Below are positions 49,201-56,952 of a stretch of DNA of 56,952 nucleotides, piece after piece. The DNA comes from an uncultured Anaerofilum sp. GTDB lineage: Bacteria > Bacillota > Clostridia > Oscillospirales > Ruminococcaceae. The stretch's first letter is position 1. Each line of letters starts with the position of its first letter. The translations under genes were made by a program, and so were the position numbers. Below the pieces are notes generated by a model, which searched no databases, was not told where the DNA came from, and saw only the letters and a program-made list of their open reading frames with translations. The stretch spans positions 1 to 56,952 of the forward strand of contig CALWZC010000015.1 of assembly GCA_944385935.1 (NCBI GenBank). Direction: 5' to 3'.

Positions 49201-51666
49201 TTATCTTCCTCCTTGTGGTGAAACTTCTTCAATTTTAGTTGTCATCATCCGATATAATTCGGTATCTTGGGGGAATCGGTCGACAAAAGGAACAATAGAG
49301 TTTCCAGCAAATAAAAGACCACTTCCAGGTTCTGTTCCTGTCACAAAAGAAAGTTGTTCATCACTGATGTTTAGCAGATGTGCAAGTTCCATACGGTCAT
49401 TGGCAGACTGATTAAGCATTAAAATAAAGTCACTGTTGGAAAGCATTCTCCGAGCCAAATCCGAAAGGAGCAAAGTTTCCACATTTTGAGTAATTCCTGT
49501 AGGAACGGCACCCCACTTTCTACTTCTAGACCACAATTCAAAAAAGTAGTTTGCGCTGTATTCATTAGAAAAAAGGAGTTGAATTTCGTCAATGTAAATC
49601 CAAGTTCTTTTTCCAATTGCTCTATTTTGTGTAATCCGGTTCCAAATCTGATCCAATACGACAATCATACCAAAAGTGCGTAGCTGTTTTCCTAAATCCC
49701 GCACATCGAATACAACAAGGCGTTTTGAAGTATCAACATTTGTTCTGTTTGCAAATACGGACAGTGTACCTTCAATATAAAGCTCAAGATTTAGGGCAAG
49801 ACTTTTTGCTTCTGGTTCAGGTTGTTGTTTAACAACCTCGTAAAAATCACGCAAAGTTGGGATTTTATTCTTTTTTGGATTTGCAAAATATGGGTGATAG
49901 CAAATTTTACAAGCACGGCTAACAATTGAGCGTTGTGCACCGCTCAACCCCTGTTTTCCACCGACCAAAAGTTCACATATAGTCAAAATGAACTCTGATT
50001 TTAGTTGGAGTGGTTCCTCATCATCTGCATAATCCATTGAGCAATCCATAGGATTAATGCAGCATTTACTACCAGCAGAAATGTGTACAATTTCTCCATC
50101 CAGATTTTCTGCAAGCATTGTATATTCTCGTTCGGGGTCGATAATTAAAACTTCAGCATTGGGATCATTTAAAAGTACATTGAGTATTTCCCGTTTAGCA
50201 GCAAAACTTTTTCCTGAACCGGGGGTACCTAGAATTACACCATTGGGTGCCTTCAACGAGTAGCGATTAAAGAAAATCAAATTGCGTGAAAGTGCATTCA
50301 ACCCATAATACATCCCACTTTTTTGATACAATTCCATTGTAGTAAACGGGATAAAAACAGCGGTAGAGGCTGTGGTGAGAGTGCGTTCAATGGAAATATG
50401 ATTTTTCCCTAATGGGAGAATGCTGTTGAGTGCCTGTCGCTGGCGGAAATCAAGAAAATCGAAAGCAACATTGTTGGAACGTGCAGCAGCTATGATTTTT
50501 AAGGAGTTATCTTGAAGTTGTGCAGCTGTTTTTGCATAAGTGTACACTAAAAGAGTCACTCTGAACATCTTTTGATTTTTATTTTCCAACAGGTCAAGTA
50601 ACTTTGTAGCTTCTTCATAACTTCTTCTGGTTTCCATTGGAATGGCAAGCTCTGTATTTCGGTTTTGCTGCACTGCTTGGTCTTGCTTTCCGGTAACTTC
50701 CATTTCCATGAATGCCAGTTTGCTGCGAACCATATCCAATGCCTGAGCTTGTTCGACATTTTGAATGTGAATTGTGATGTTCATATCAATCGGGAGTTCT
50801 GAAAGTTCTCGAATGAGCTTGTCAGCAAGCTCTGCAGGTAGTTCACGGAGAAAAAGAACTTGTGCAAAGTTGTCTGAAAAACAAAAAGAATTTTTGGCAG
50901 TAAAATCAAAGCTGGAGGGAGCAATAAAAGACTTGGTGGAAAGACCAGATTGCAAAAGCATACGATAATCAAAACAGAATCTATCATCCGGACGTAAAAT
51001 GCTGTGTAAAAGTTCTAGTCGTTGTGTTCCTGTTTGTACAGATATATCACAGCCTAATAATTTGAAGTGGCGTATAAAGTCAGTTTCTACCCTTGCGAGA
51101 GTAGAAACTGCTGCTTCATAAGAAGGTGCTTTGGCAGAGAAAGTAAAGTATTTTTCACGAATGATGCTATTCTGACCTTCTAATGCTTTTTGTGCAAGCA
51201 TTGTATTCATTTCTTTGCGGTATTGATTTAACCTATCCTCTGTTTTGGTTAAAGGGATAAGCATATTATTCTGGAATTTTTCCTTGTCAATTCTTCGATT
51301 GAAAATATTAATCTGTAAATGGACAGAACTGCTGCAAGAGTTTAAAAGTGCACAGTAGCGAAGAAAGAAGCTCTCCTGTTCTTCAGTGCCAGCGGTTTGA
51401 TAGTTGATATCAGAAAACAAAAAACTGCGGCTGTAAAGTCCATTTTCAATTTCACAGATTCCGTCTTCAAACATTTGGTTGTAATGAATGATATCAAGTG
51501 TATTTTTTGGAGCAGTCTGTTTATGTACGGGCTTGTTTAAATTCTTTTTTTGCAGCCCGAATGTTGAGAAGGGCTTGTTTGCGTTTTCGATTTCGCTTGG
51601 CTTGGTTTGTAAAGAAGATATCAGCTTCGGGTCGTTTAGTTGTTTTTTTGCGAGAAAGTTGAACAT
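49201..51666 (-). CDS. VirB4-family conjugation ATPase
   Basis: The 821-aa ATPase drives assembly of the type IV secretion channel. Residues about 40-90 contain the family start IIHYNQMFEDGICEIENGLY. Walker A (GTPGSGKSFAAKRE) is at about 478-491 and Walker B (WIYIDEIQLLF) at about 690. RSRKWGAVPTGITQNVETLL is a typical C-terminal signature. ATG 51666, behind GAAAGGA, makes the gene overlap prgI by 146 nt in another frame; starts farther upstream have no ribosome-binding site. The M23 gene follows after 3 nt. Confidence 0.92.
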   Translation of the reverse strand: MFNFLAKKQLNDPKLISSLQTKPSEIENANKPFSTFGLQKKNLNKPVHKQTAPKNTLDIIHYNQMFEDGICEIENGLYSRSFLFSDINYQTAGTEEQESFFLRYCALLNSCSSSVHLQINIFNRRIDKEKFQNNMLIPLTKTEDRLNQYRKEMNTMLAQKALEGQNSIIREKYFTFSAKAPSYEAAVSTLARVETDFIRHFKLLGCDISVQTGTQRLELLHSILRPDDRFCFDYRMLLQSGLSTKSFIAPSSFDFTAKNSFCFSDNFAQVLFLRELPAELADKLIRELSELPIDMNITIHIQNVEQAQALDMVRSKLAFMEMEVTGKQDQAVQQNRNTELAIPMETRRSYEEATKLLDLLENKNQKMFRVTLLVYTYAKTAAQLQDNSLKIIAAARSNNVAFDFLDFRQRQALNSILPLGKNHISIERTLTTASTAVFIPFTTMELYQKSGMYYGLNALSRNLIFFNRYSLKAPNGVILGTPGSGKSFAAKREILNVLLNDPNAEVLIIDPEREYTMLAENLDGEIVHISAGSKCCINPMDCSMDYADDEEPLQLKSEFILTICELLVGGKQGLSGAQRSIVSRACKICYHPYFANPKKNKIPTLRDFYEVVKQQPEPEAKSLALNLELYIEGTLSVFANRTNVDTSKRLVVFDVRDLGKQLRTFGMIVVLDQIWNRITQNRAIGKRTWIYIDEIQLLFSNEYSANYFFELWSRSRKWGAVPTGITQNVETLLLSDLARRMLSNSDFILMLNQSANDRMELAHLLNISDEQLSFVTGTEPGSGLLFAGNSIVPFVDRFPQDTELYRMMTTKIEEVSPQGGR

Positions 51667-52018
51667 TGCAGAATTTCCTTTCGTTGATCTCAGATTGAAT
51701 ATCAAAGTAGTTTTGCTGTGTTGCATAAGAAAATTGTTTTTGTGAAAAAAAGTGTGCCATTCGAAAAGCAACATATTTTTCAAAAGGAAGTTTATCTTTT
51801 CGTATGAATCCAACAGCTAAGAGTGGAGCGGAAAAAAGAATTACAAGGTAACCAGTAATTTCAGATGAGAGGTCTAGAATTTGAGTGCAAAAGGCATAGC
51901 TTGCAGTTCCAAGAACAATTGCGCTAATCAAACAAATCAGCTCTCGTAAAGAAAGACTGAAGATAATTTTTTCTTTATAATCTGTGATTTCTTTTGGGAT
52001 AGAAACACTAATAGACAT
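51521..52018 (-). CDS. PrgI family conjugation protein
   Basis: The 165-aa protein has the typical N-terminus SISVSIPKEITDYKEKIIFSL, then two close transmembrane helices (about 27-48 and 53-73) and KDKLPFEKYVAFRMAHFFSQ, as in PrgI/TcpE-like proteins of Gram-positive type IV systems (a VirB3 analogue). The last 50 residues are a basic tail encoded within the overlap with virB4. It begins 14 nt after the VirB6-like gene. Confidence 0.88.
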   Translation of the reverse strand: MSISVSIPKEITDYKEKIIFSLSLRELICLISAIVLGTASYAFCTQILDLSSEITGYLVILFSAPLLAVGFIRKDKLPFEKYVAFRMAHFFSQKQFSYATQQNYFDIQSEINERKFCNVQLSRKKTTKRPEADIFFTNQAKRNRKRKQALLNIRAAKKEFKQART

Positions 52019-52032
52019 TGACTTTCCTCCTT

Positions 52033-52851
52033 TTATGCTGCATTACAGATACTTTTTGCCAATCTTCCACAACCAAAAATCCCAAGTCCCAAAAGAATGG
52101 AGTATAGAAAAAGAGAGTAAACATTCAAGGTTCCCAAAATATTTGTGCTTACCAAAATCGGAAAGAAGGAAAGAATTAAATAAATAAAAACCCCCTGTAA
52201 ACAAACAGCAGAAAAGTTCTTCAAAAAATTTTTTGCAATTTGGCTGAGTTCGTCAGAAGGAAAGGTCGCAAGTGGAATAGGGGAAATGGCAATAAAGATG
52301 TAAATTTCTAAGAATCTGGAAATACAAATAATATTTACCAGCCCTAAAATCAAAAAAATTCCAATTCTTAATATTGAAAACAGAATCAATGTACCAATTT
52401 GTTCACCTAGTCCCATCCCTTGAATTTCTTGAATGGCAATGGAAAGACCATCTCCAGTAGATACAGAACCAGATGCAATCACACCTGAAATTCCTAAAAT
52501 CAGCTTTTGGGCAATTTGAAACACTGCTTCCATAAACAGTAAAGAGTTATCTACTGCAAGTTTACATAAAACTAGACGAAACATTACTTTGAAAATTATT
52601 TCAGCACCGAATGAAGTTCCACCACCAGATGAATCAATTCGAACACTGGCTTTGTGTAATTCAAGAATAAAGAATAGAGCAAGAACTACATAAGCAACTG
52701 GCATTACAACACTGGACATAACAACTTTTATGTAGGAATATAAGGTGGGATTGAAGGAAGATAGATTCATTGATAAAAATCCATTTTGCCCGATATTAGA
52801 AAATTGGTCGTATATTTGTGTGACCCAATCAATCAATAAATTTTTAAACAT
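52033..52851 (-). CDS. VirB6/TrbL-like polytopic conjugation protein
   Basis: The 272-aa protein has about six transmembrane helices. The segment NLSSFNPTLYSYIKVVMSSVVMPV precedes the first helix, LILGLVNIICISRFLEIYIFIAISPIPLA is in the middle and NFSAVCLQGVFIYLIL near the end, a pattern shared by VirB6/TrbL-type channel components of clostridial elements. AAGGAG precedes the ATG by about 15 nt. It lies downstream of Maff2 and a long intergenic hairpin. Confidence 0.85.
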   Translation of the reverse strand: MFKNLLIDWVTQIYDQFSNIGQNGFLSMNLSSFNPTLYSYIKVVMSSVVMPVAYVVLALFFILELHKASVRIDSSGGGTSFGAEIIFKVMFRLVLCKLAVDNSLLFMEAVFQIAQKLILGISGVIASGSVSTGDGLSIAIQEIQGMGLGEQIGTLILFSILRIGIFLILGLVNIICISRFLEIYIFIAISPIPLATFPSDELSQIAKNFLKNFSAVCLQGVFIYLILSFFPILVSTNILGTLNVYSLFLYSILLGLGIFGCGRLAKSICNAA

Positions 52852-52878
52852 TTTACACGTAAGTTCTCCTTAATCAAT

Positions 52879-52916
52879 CAAAAGGAAAAGAAAAGTTCTA
52901 TTTTCTTTTCCTTTTG
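52879..52916 (-). promoter_or_regulatory. Perfect 16-bp hairpin between Maff2 and the VirB6-like gene
   Basis: CAAAAGGAAAAGAAAA (52879-52894) and TTTTCTTTTCCTTTTG (52901-52916) are perfect complements around a 6-nt loop. There is no U-tract in the minus direction, so it is not a classic terminator. It could protect the 3' end of the Maff2 message or be a processing site. Confidence 0.6.
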
Positions 52917-52938
52917 GAAGTGTGGTGATAAGTGTATG

Positions 52939-53145
52939 TTAGGCAACAATTACAGAGGAGAATAATCCAGCAGCTACTATAATCATAATTCCACCGATAA
53001 TTTGCCAGATACCACTTTGAAGTGCAGGGCCATTTTTATCTTTTAATCCACCACCAAGAATGACTACACCCCAAACAGCCCAAAGACCACCACCAATTGT
53101 TACAAATTTAGTAATCAAGTCTAGAACATTTTTTAATAAATCCAT
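52939..53145 (-). CDS. Maff2 family small membrane protein
   Basis: The 68-aa protein has two hydrophobic helices (ITKFVTIGGGLWAVWGVVILG and WQIIGGIMIIVAAGLFSSVI) separated by a short GLKDKNGPALQSG loop. This is the Maff2 family of mobile-element proteins. Size, topology and location next to VirD4 suggest a VirB2/pilin-like channel subunit, but that is inference. The start overlaps the virD4 stop by 1 nt (TAATG). Confidence 0.9.
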   Translation of the reverse strand: MDLLKNVLDLITKFVTIGGGLWAVWGVVILGGGLKDKNGPALQSGIWQIIGGIMIIVAAGLFSSVIVA

Positions 53146-54947
53146 TAAAATAAACCTCTTTCTTCATCAATATTTTCTTTTGGAATTAGTTGTGAAACAT
53201 CAATAACAGAAACCTCCGAAACAGTATCCAAAAAATGAGAGTCTAACTCTGATATGTACTCACGAATATCAAAAATAGAAGCCCCGCCATCGGCAATTTG
53301 ATGAAAACGCTTGTGCTTATTGGTGGGATATTTGTGTGATTTGAATGGCGGAAGTCCTGTAATAAGAACTAAACATTCTTTACGCTTTAGGCGACTGATT
53401 TCGGAGGGGTCGATTAAATCACGGCCTATAATTCCGTTGTTCAAGCTATAATTTCCATTTTGACCTTTTGTTTCGTTGACATTTTGTGTGTCAATTGTAG
53501 TTTTTCCTATCATTTCAGAAAGTTGCTTTGTTGTTTTTGTGGATTTGCCACCTAAAAAGACTACAGTATCACAACAATCAATAATGGTTTCCGCATTATC
53601 TTTGTATACAGCTGAAATCTGTGTCAAACTTTGTAAAATAATTGTGGCAGAAATTTCCCGACTGCGAATAGTGGAGATAAGTTTTTCAAAATCAGGTATT
53701 TTACCAATATTGGCAAACTCATCAAGTAGGCAGCGAACGTGAAATGGAAGTTTACCACCGTATTCGTTGTCAGCTTTTTCGCACAACAGATTAAACATTT
53801 GGTACATAATCATTGCAATCAAAAAAGAATATGTACTGTCTGTATCACTCATAATGACAAAAAATGCTGTTTTATGGTCACCAATTTGGTCAAGTTCCAG
53901 TTCATCATACTGCATAATTTCTCGCAGTTCAGAAATGTCAAACGGAGCTAATCGAGCAGCACAAGAAATTAAGATAGATTTCAATGTTTTACCCGCTGCT
54001 AGTTTAAACTTTTTATACTGTTTTACTGCTAAGCAGTTTGGCTTTTCCTGTTCCAGTTCCTCAAAAAGAATATCAAGAGCATTTTTGAAATTTTCATCAT
54101 CTTCGTGCACTTCACAACTTTCCAACATATCAATCATAGATGGAATATTGCAATCTTCTGGTGGTGCTTCATACCAAAGATAGGCAATTAACGCAGTATA
54201 CAAGAGTCTTTCACTATCTTTCCAAAATTTATCACCAGATTGATTACCATCTCCGCTTGTATTTTCCATTAAAACATTCACAACTTTTAAAATGTCTTTT
54301 TCGTTACGAATATAGGCTAGCGGATTGTAATGCAAACTTTTGGAAAAATCAATTGTATTGAATGTGCGTATTTGATAGTTGTTATTTGCAAATAGATAGC
54401 CGGTATCAGGAAGGATGGTACCTTTTGGGTCGGTGATAACATAGGAAGAATGAAGTTGCATCAAGGATGGTTTGATAATGGAATATGTTTTTCCTGAACC
54501 AGATCCACCAATAACCAAAACATTTTTATTTCGGTCAGCTTCAAAATTTTTGGCTTTTCCAAGGGTGATTTGTTCGGTTGCGGAAAGAGGAATGTTCATA
54601 TCAGAGCAAGAACTCCTTAATGGTTTAATATCTTTGTTATTACCCCATTTCGAACTACCATGTTCCTGTCCTTTCATATAATTTTTCGAAAAGGAAAGAT
54701 GATACAGAAAAAAAAGCCAAACGATAAAAATACCACTCAGCATTGAAAAAAGATGTACTTTGTCAACACTTACAAAAAACGGATGTTGCAGTAAGGAATC
54801 AGACAAAGCTGAAAAAACAACATTGATTCTTTCTATTGGAGTGCCACTAGATAAAGAAAATAGAAAAGCAAAACGATTAGCAATTAAACCAACAATAACA
54901 GAACAAACCAATATAAGAATAGAAAAAAGTAAAGACAGTTTTTTCAT
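53145..54947 (-). CDS. VirD4/TraG-type coupling protein
   Basis: This 600-aa membrane ATPase links the relaxosome to the secretion channel. Two N-terminal transmembrane helices (about 5-27 and 65-85) are followed by Walker A GGSGSGKTYSIIKP (about 144-157), YVITDPKGTILPDTG, and the Walker B region HVRCLLDEFANIGKIPDFEKLISTIRSR (long VirD4/TraG signature). ILQSLTQISAVY is the later sensor motif. The start overlaps the end of the preceding TOPRIM gene by 4 nt. Confidence 0.95.
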   Translation of the reverse strand: MKKLSLLFSILILVCSVIVGLIANRFAFLFSLSSGTPIERINVVFSALSDSLLQHPFFVSVDKVHLFSMLSGIFIVWLFFLYHLSFSKNYMKGQEHGSSKWGNNKDIKPLRSSCSDMNIPLSATEQITLGKAKNFEADRNKNVLVIGGSGSGKTYSIIKPSLMQLHSSYVITDPKGTILPDTGYLFANNNYQIRTFNTIDFSKSLHYNPLAYIRNEKDILKVVNVLMENTSGDGNQSGDKFWKDSERLLYTALIAYLWYEAPPEDCNIPSMIDMLESCEVHEDDENFKNALDILFEELEQEKPNCLAVKQYKKFKLAAGKTLKSILISCAARLAPFDISELREIMQYDELELDQIGDHKTAFFVIMSDTDSTYSFLIAMIMYQMFNLLCEKADNEYGGKLPFHVRCLLDEFANIGKIPDFEKLISTIRSREISATIILQSLTQISAVYKDNAETIIDCCDTVVFLGGKSTKTTKQLSEMIGKTTIDTQNVNETKGQNGNYSLNNGIIGRDLIDPSEISRLKRKECLVLITGLPPFKSHKYPTNKHKRFHQIADGGASIFDIREYISELDSHFLDTVSEVSVIDVSQLIPKENIDEERGLF

Positions 54948-56509
54948 CGTACCTGTTCACTGCGGTTACTTTGTTTAGTAGGAAGTTGTTGCTGTGCAGC
55001 TTGTTCCTTTACTGTTTGGTTGTGCTCATTTGCTTTTTCAGCAGCTTGCTCCAATGTTTGTTTGATAGGTGGTTTTATACTGTGGGAGAATTTTTCGCTG
55101 GTAGTTATCTGAATGGAATCAGGTTGCTGCTGGGTGGCTTGTGAGGTGCTTTTTTCAGCTTCTTGATTTTGTTCAATGTTTTTTTCGGTATTTTCAGTGG
55201 TTTGCTCCAAGGGCTGTTTAACAGAGGGTTGCATTTCTTGAGAATACTGTTTTACACATTTTTTAAGTCCAAGATATACACGTTCAATATCTTGACTCTT
55301 AAAAAAAACAGCATACTGGTTACTTTGAGGGTCTTTTTTAATACTAAAATCAACAGCATACTGTTTTAAATGTTGTTGCAGATTTTTTAAATCTTCTGAG
55401 GCAATGTTGACACTTTGTAATTCTTTGCCCTGAAGATTTAATTTAGAAAGGGATTGCTTTCCTTGTGCAAGCTTTGACTGATTTTCCACAAGGGATTTGA
55501 TAATATTCCAAACTAGCTGTGCAGTGATTTCCATTCCCTTGATTTGTACTTGAATGGCTTGTTCACTAAGGTCTAAGCTCACAATTATTTCCTCCTTTTT
55601 TGGATTTAGTTGGTTTTGTAAATCTTCATTAAAATCTTTAGAAAGTGGGATTTTGTCGATTACCTTTCCTGTAAATCCCATTTCTTGCAGCTTGTTTCGT
55701 GCATTTGTGCGGCTTTTATGTCCCGCAGGGTCATTGTCCTGACATAAATAAATAGTATTTAAATGGGGATTTTTTTGAATGTGGTACTCTAGCGCATTTA
55801 ACGCCGTTCCTCCAAGAGAAAGAAATGCGTAGTCTTTCAAGTTGGGTTTATGCTGCATTAGCAAAGTAGCGATAGAAAGACAATCAATTGGAGATTCGCA
55901 GACAAATAATTTCGATGGTAGATTTTGAGTGTATAGATTTAAATAAAATCCAATCTCTTTTTTGCTACCTCGAATATCCATCCTAAATTGTTTTTGGGGC
56001 GATGTACCTCTTAAACAAGCGAATGCTGCCTGATGTGTAACGGGGTCTTTTCCAGTAAAAACCACATTTCCAAAGGTGTCCTGAAAAATTTGTTTTTGTT
56101 TTAAAAGTGTAGAAACTAAAACAGGGTGTATTCCACGTTTACACAAATAGGCAAAAAGCCGTTTGTTATTAGGGGCGGAATCTGGAAGATGAAATGGAAC
56201 ATGAGGTTGTTTTTCTGTGGCATTATAAAGATTTCTATATTTTGGAGGACTTGGGGAATGGTGAGAAAGGCTTTGAACTGCCTGTTGAATAGAACAGTTT
56301 GTCATTGCTATATAAAAGTCAATAACATCTCCATGCAACCCTCTAGAATTCCAAAAAAATTCTTCTTTTCCTTGGTTGTTAATACGGATTACACAACTAT
56401 CATGTTCCTTTAATTTCCAAGAGTTTCCCGTATGCAATGGATGATAACCTAATTCTTCCGCACACTGCAAAATGGAAACGGTTTCTTTTATATCCTGAAT
56501 CACATTCAT
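54944..56509 (-). CDS. TOPRIM-domain primase-like protein (DUF3991/TOPRIM type)
   Basis: The 521-aa protein has an N-terminal CHC2-like/DUF3991 region (VSILQCAEELGYHPLHTGNSW, FWNSRGLHGDVIDFYIAMTN). The Cys/His zinc ligands of true DnaG primases are not apparent in it. A TOPRIM domain follows, with the acidic residue in FVCESPIDCLSIATLL and D-x-D in LCQDNDPAGHKSR (about 205-275). The last 120 residues are Gln/Glu/Lys-rich and low complexity. It is common upstream of VirD4 in this element class and may prime the transferred strand. It overlaps both neighbours by 4 nt. Confidence 0.85.
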   Translation of the reverse strand: MNVIQDIKETVSILQCAEELGYHPLHTGNSWKLKEHDSCVIRINNQGKEEFFWNSRGLHGDVIDFYIAMTNCSIQQAVQSLSHHSPSPPKYRNLYNATEKQPHVPFHLPDSAPNNKRLFAYLCKRGIHPVLVSTLLKQKQIFQDTFGNVVFTGKDPVTHQAAFACLRGTSPQKQFRMDIRGSKKEIGFYLNLYTQNLPSKLFVCESPIDCLSIATLLMQHKPNLKDYAFLSLGGTALNALEYHIQKNPHLNTIYLCQDNDPAGHKSRTNARNKLQEMGFTGKVIDKIPLSKDFNEDLQNQLNPKKEEIIVSLDLSEQAIQVQIKGMEITAQLVWNIIKSLVENQSKLAQGKQSLSKLNLQGKELQSVNIASEDLKNLQQHLKQYAVDFSIKKDPQSNQYAVFFKSQDIERVYLGLKKCVKQYSQEMQPSVKQPLEQTTENTEKNIEQNQEAEKSTSQATQQQPDSIQITTSEKFSHSIKPPIKQTLEQAAEKANEHNQTVKEQAAQQQLPTKQSNRSEQVR

Positions 56510-56952
56510 GTTTTATCACTGCTTACTTTTAACTTATCCGATAATTGGTGCAACTTTTTTTGAATTGGATTAAATGCTTGAAAGCATCTCATTTCCTCGT
56601 TTTGTTGCATTAGGTCAGGGAAAAAGGGGAGTAGTAAATTGGCGTTTGAATTAAGTGTGGAATGTAAACGATTTGCTACAGTGATGCAGTGATCAGGCTT
56701 TTGCAGATTTGCAAGCCAAGCCTCTGATTTTAGTGTACCGTCGATGCAAATAATAGTTTTATATGCTTGCTGCAAGGCAACAACAGAAAGTTTATCAAAT
56801 ATACGGCTACCAACATCCAAGATGATGGTATCTGTACATACAGATAATTTTTTTAGCAGCATTTCGCAAGCAACTGTAGAGGGAACAGGAAAGTCCTGCA
56901 AGCGGTCACCCGTGGCATATCCCAACACACCAATGGAATCCGTAGCAGCATC
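56506..56952 (-). CDS. MinD/ParA-like protein, N-terminus beyond the window
   Basis: The reading frame is open through the right edge (DAATDSIGVLGYATGDRLQD...), so the start lies outside. The visible part of 148 residues includes TDTIILDVGSRIFDKLSVVAL and KTIICIDGTLKSEAWLANLQ. These resemble the Walker B region and following strand of MinD/ParA-like P-loop proteins often encoded at the head of conjugation operons. The deviant Walker A would be upstream and cannot be checked. The stop overlaps the TOPRIM gene start by 4 nt (ATGA). Confidence 0.65.
   Translation of the reverse strand, partial: DAATDSIGVLGYATGDRLQDFPVPSTVACEMLLKKLSVCTDTIILDVGSRIFDKLSVVALQQAYKTIICIDGTLKSEAWLANLQKPDHCITVANRLHSTLNSNANLLLPFFPDLMQQNEEMRCFQAFNPIQKKLHQLSDKLKVSSDKT

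Larger units (their letters stand above)
39061..56952. mobile_element. Integrative and conjugative element, Tn1549-like layout (left part; continues past the window)
   Basis: From the end of tRNA-Thr onward the genes are those of a conjugative element: ParA, RHH protein, MobC, MOBP relaxase, TopB, DUF4315, M23 peptidase, VirB4, PrgI, VirB6/TrbL-like, Maff2, VirD4, a TOPRIM protein and a MinD/ParA-like protein. The order VirD4-Maff2-VirB6-PrgI-VirB4-M23-DUF4315-TopB is that of Tn1549-type elements. The usual DUF4366 gene is not seen between DUF4315 and TopB. Base composition drops clearly relative to the host genes. No integrase and no right attachment site are in the window, so the boundary at 39061 is inferred from composition and from tRNA genes being common targets. 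Confidence 0.8.

Overview
The window looks like chromosome from a low-to-mid GC, Gram-positive anaerobe of the Clostridia, most plausibly a gut Oscillospiraceae/Ruminococcaceae-type organism. Shine-Dalgarno sites are AGGAGG-like, TTG and GTG starts are frequent, and promoters are canonical TTGACA/TATAAT. Gene content also fits: Tex, YfhO, BlaI/M56, MBOAT-SGNH pairs, and a conjugative element of Tn1549-like layout. The genus cannot be fixed from the sequence alone.

Host region (1 to about 39060). The left edge holds only the last codons of rpsI followed by its terminator. Then come an MBOAT/SGNH O-acyltransferase pair (minus) and a PhnD-like lipoprotein. A complete oligopeptide ABC importer (oppA, an attenuator and internal promoter, then oppBCDF) follows. 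Next are a cytosolic ParB-like/BMP fusion behind a promoter with an embedded palindrome, a metallophosphoesterase, and a TetR regulator divergent from a LolD-type ATPase plus a giant coiled-coil FtsX permease. An N-acetyl-sugar amidotransferase precedes a minus-strand dus-yfhO-tex operon. Then come polA-rimI-tsaD, a sulfatase, and a BlaI/M56 signalling pair behind two matched operators. A four-gene surface-glycan operon (MBOAT, SGNH, capsule-type transferase, flippase) and tRNA-Trp and tRNA-Thr close the region.

Mobile region (about 39061 to the right edge). Immediately after tRNA-Thr the sequence becomes AT-rich. It carries most of an integrative and conjugative element: a structured 650-bp non-coding end, a DUF5710 zinc-ribbon protein, ParA plus a ribbon-helix-helix partner, a candidate oriT, MobC and a MOBP-type relaxase on the plus strand. 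Convergent to these on the minus strand are a MinD/ParA-like protein (cut by the window edge), a TOPRIM protein, VirD4, Maff2, a VirB6/TrbL-like protein, PrgI, VirB4, an M23 peptidase, DUF4315 and TopB. No integrase and no right end are seen, so the element continues beyond the window.

The most notable find lies between relaxase and topB (43744-44615, minus). A perfect sigma-70 promoter is followed by two 51-nt tandem repeats. Each repeat can fold as an H-type pseudoknot, and one of the two differences between copies changes a stem pair from U-A to U-G. A rho-independent terminator and then a 219-aa protein with a PemK/MazF/ToxN-like sequence core follow. This is the architecture of a type III toxin-antitoxin system (RNA antitoxin, endoribonuclease toxin), with a toxin longer than ToxN.
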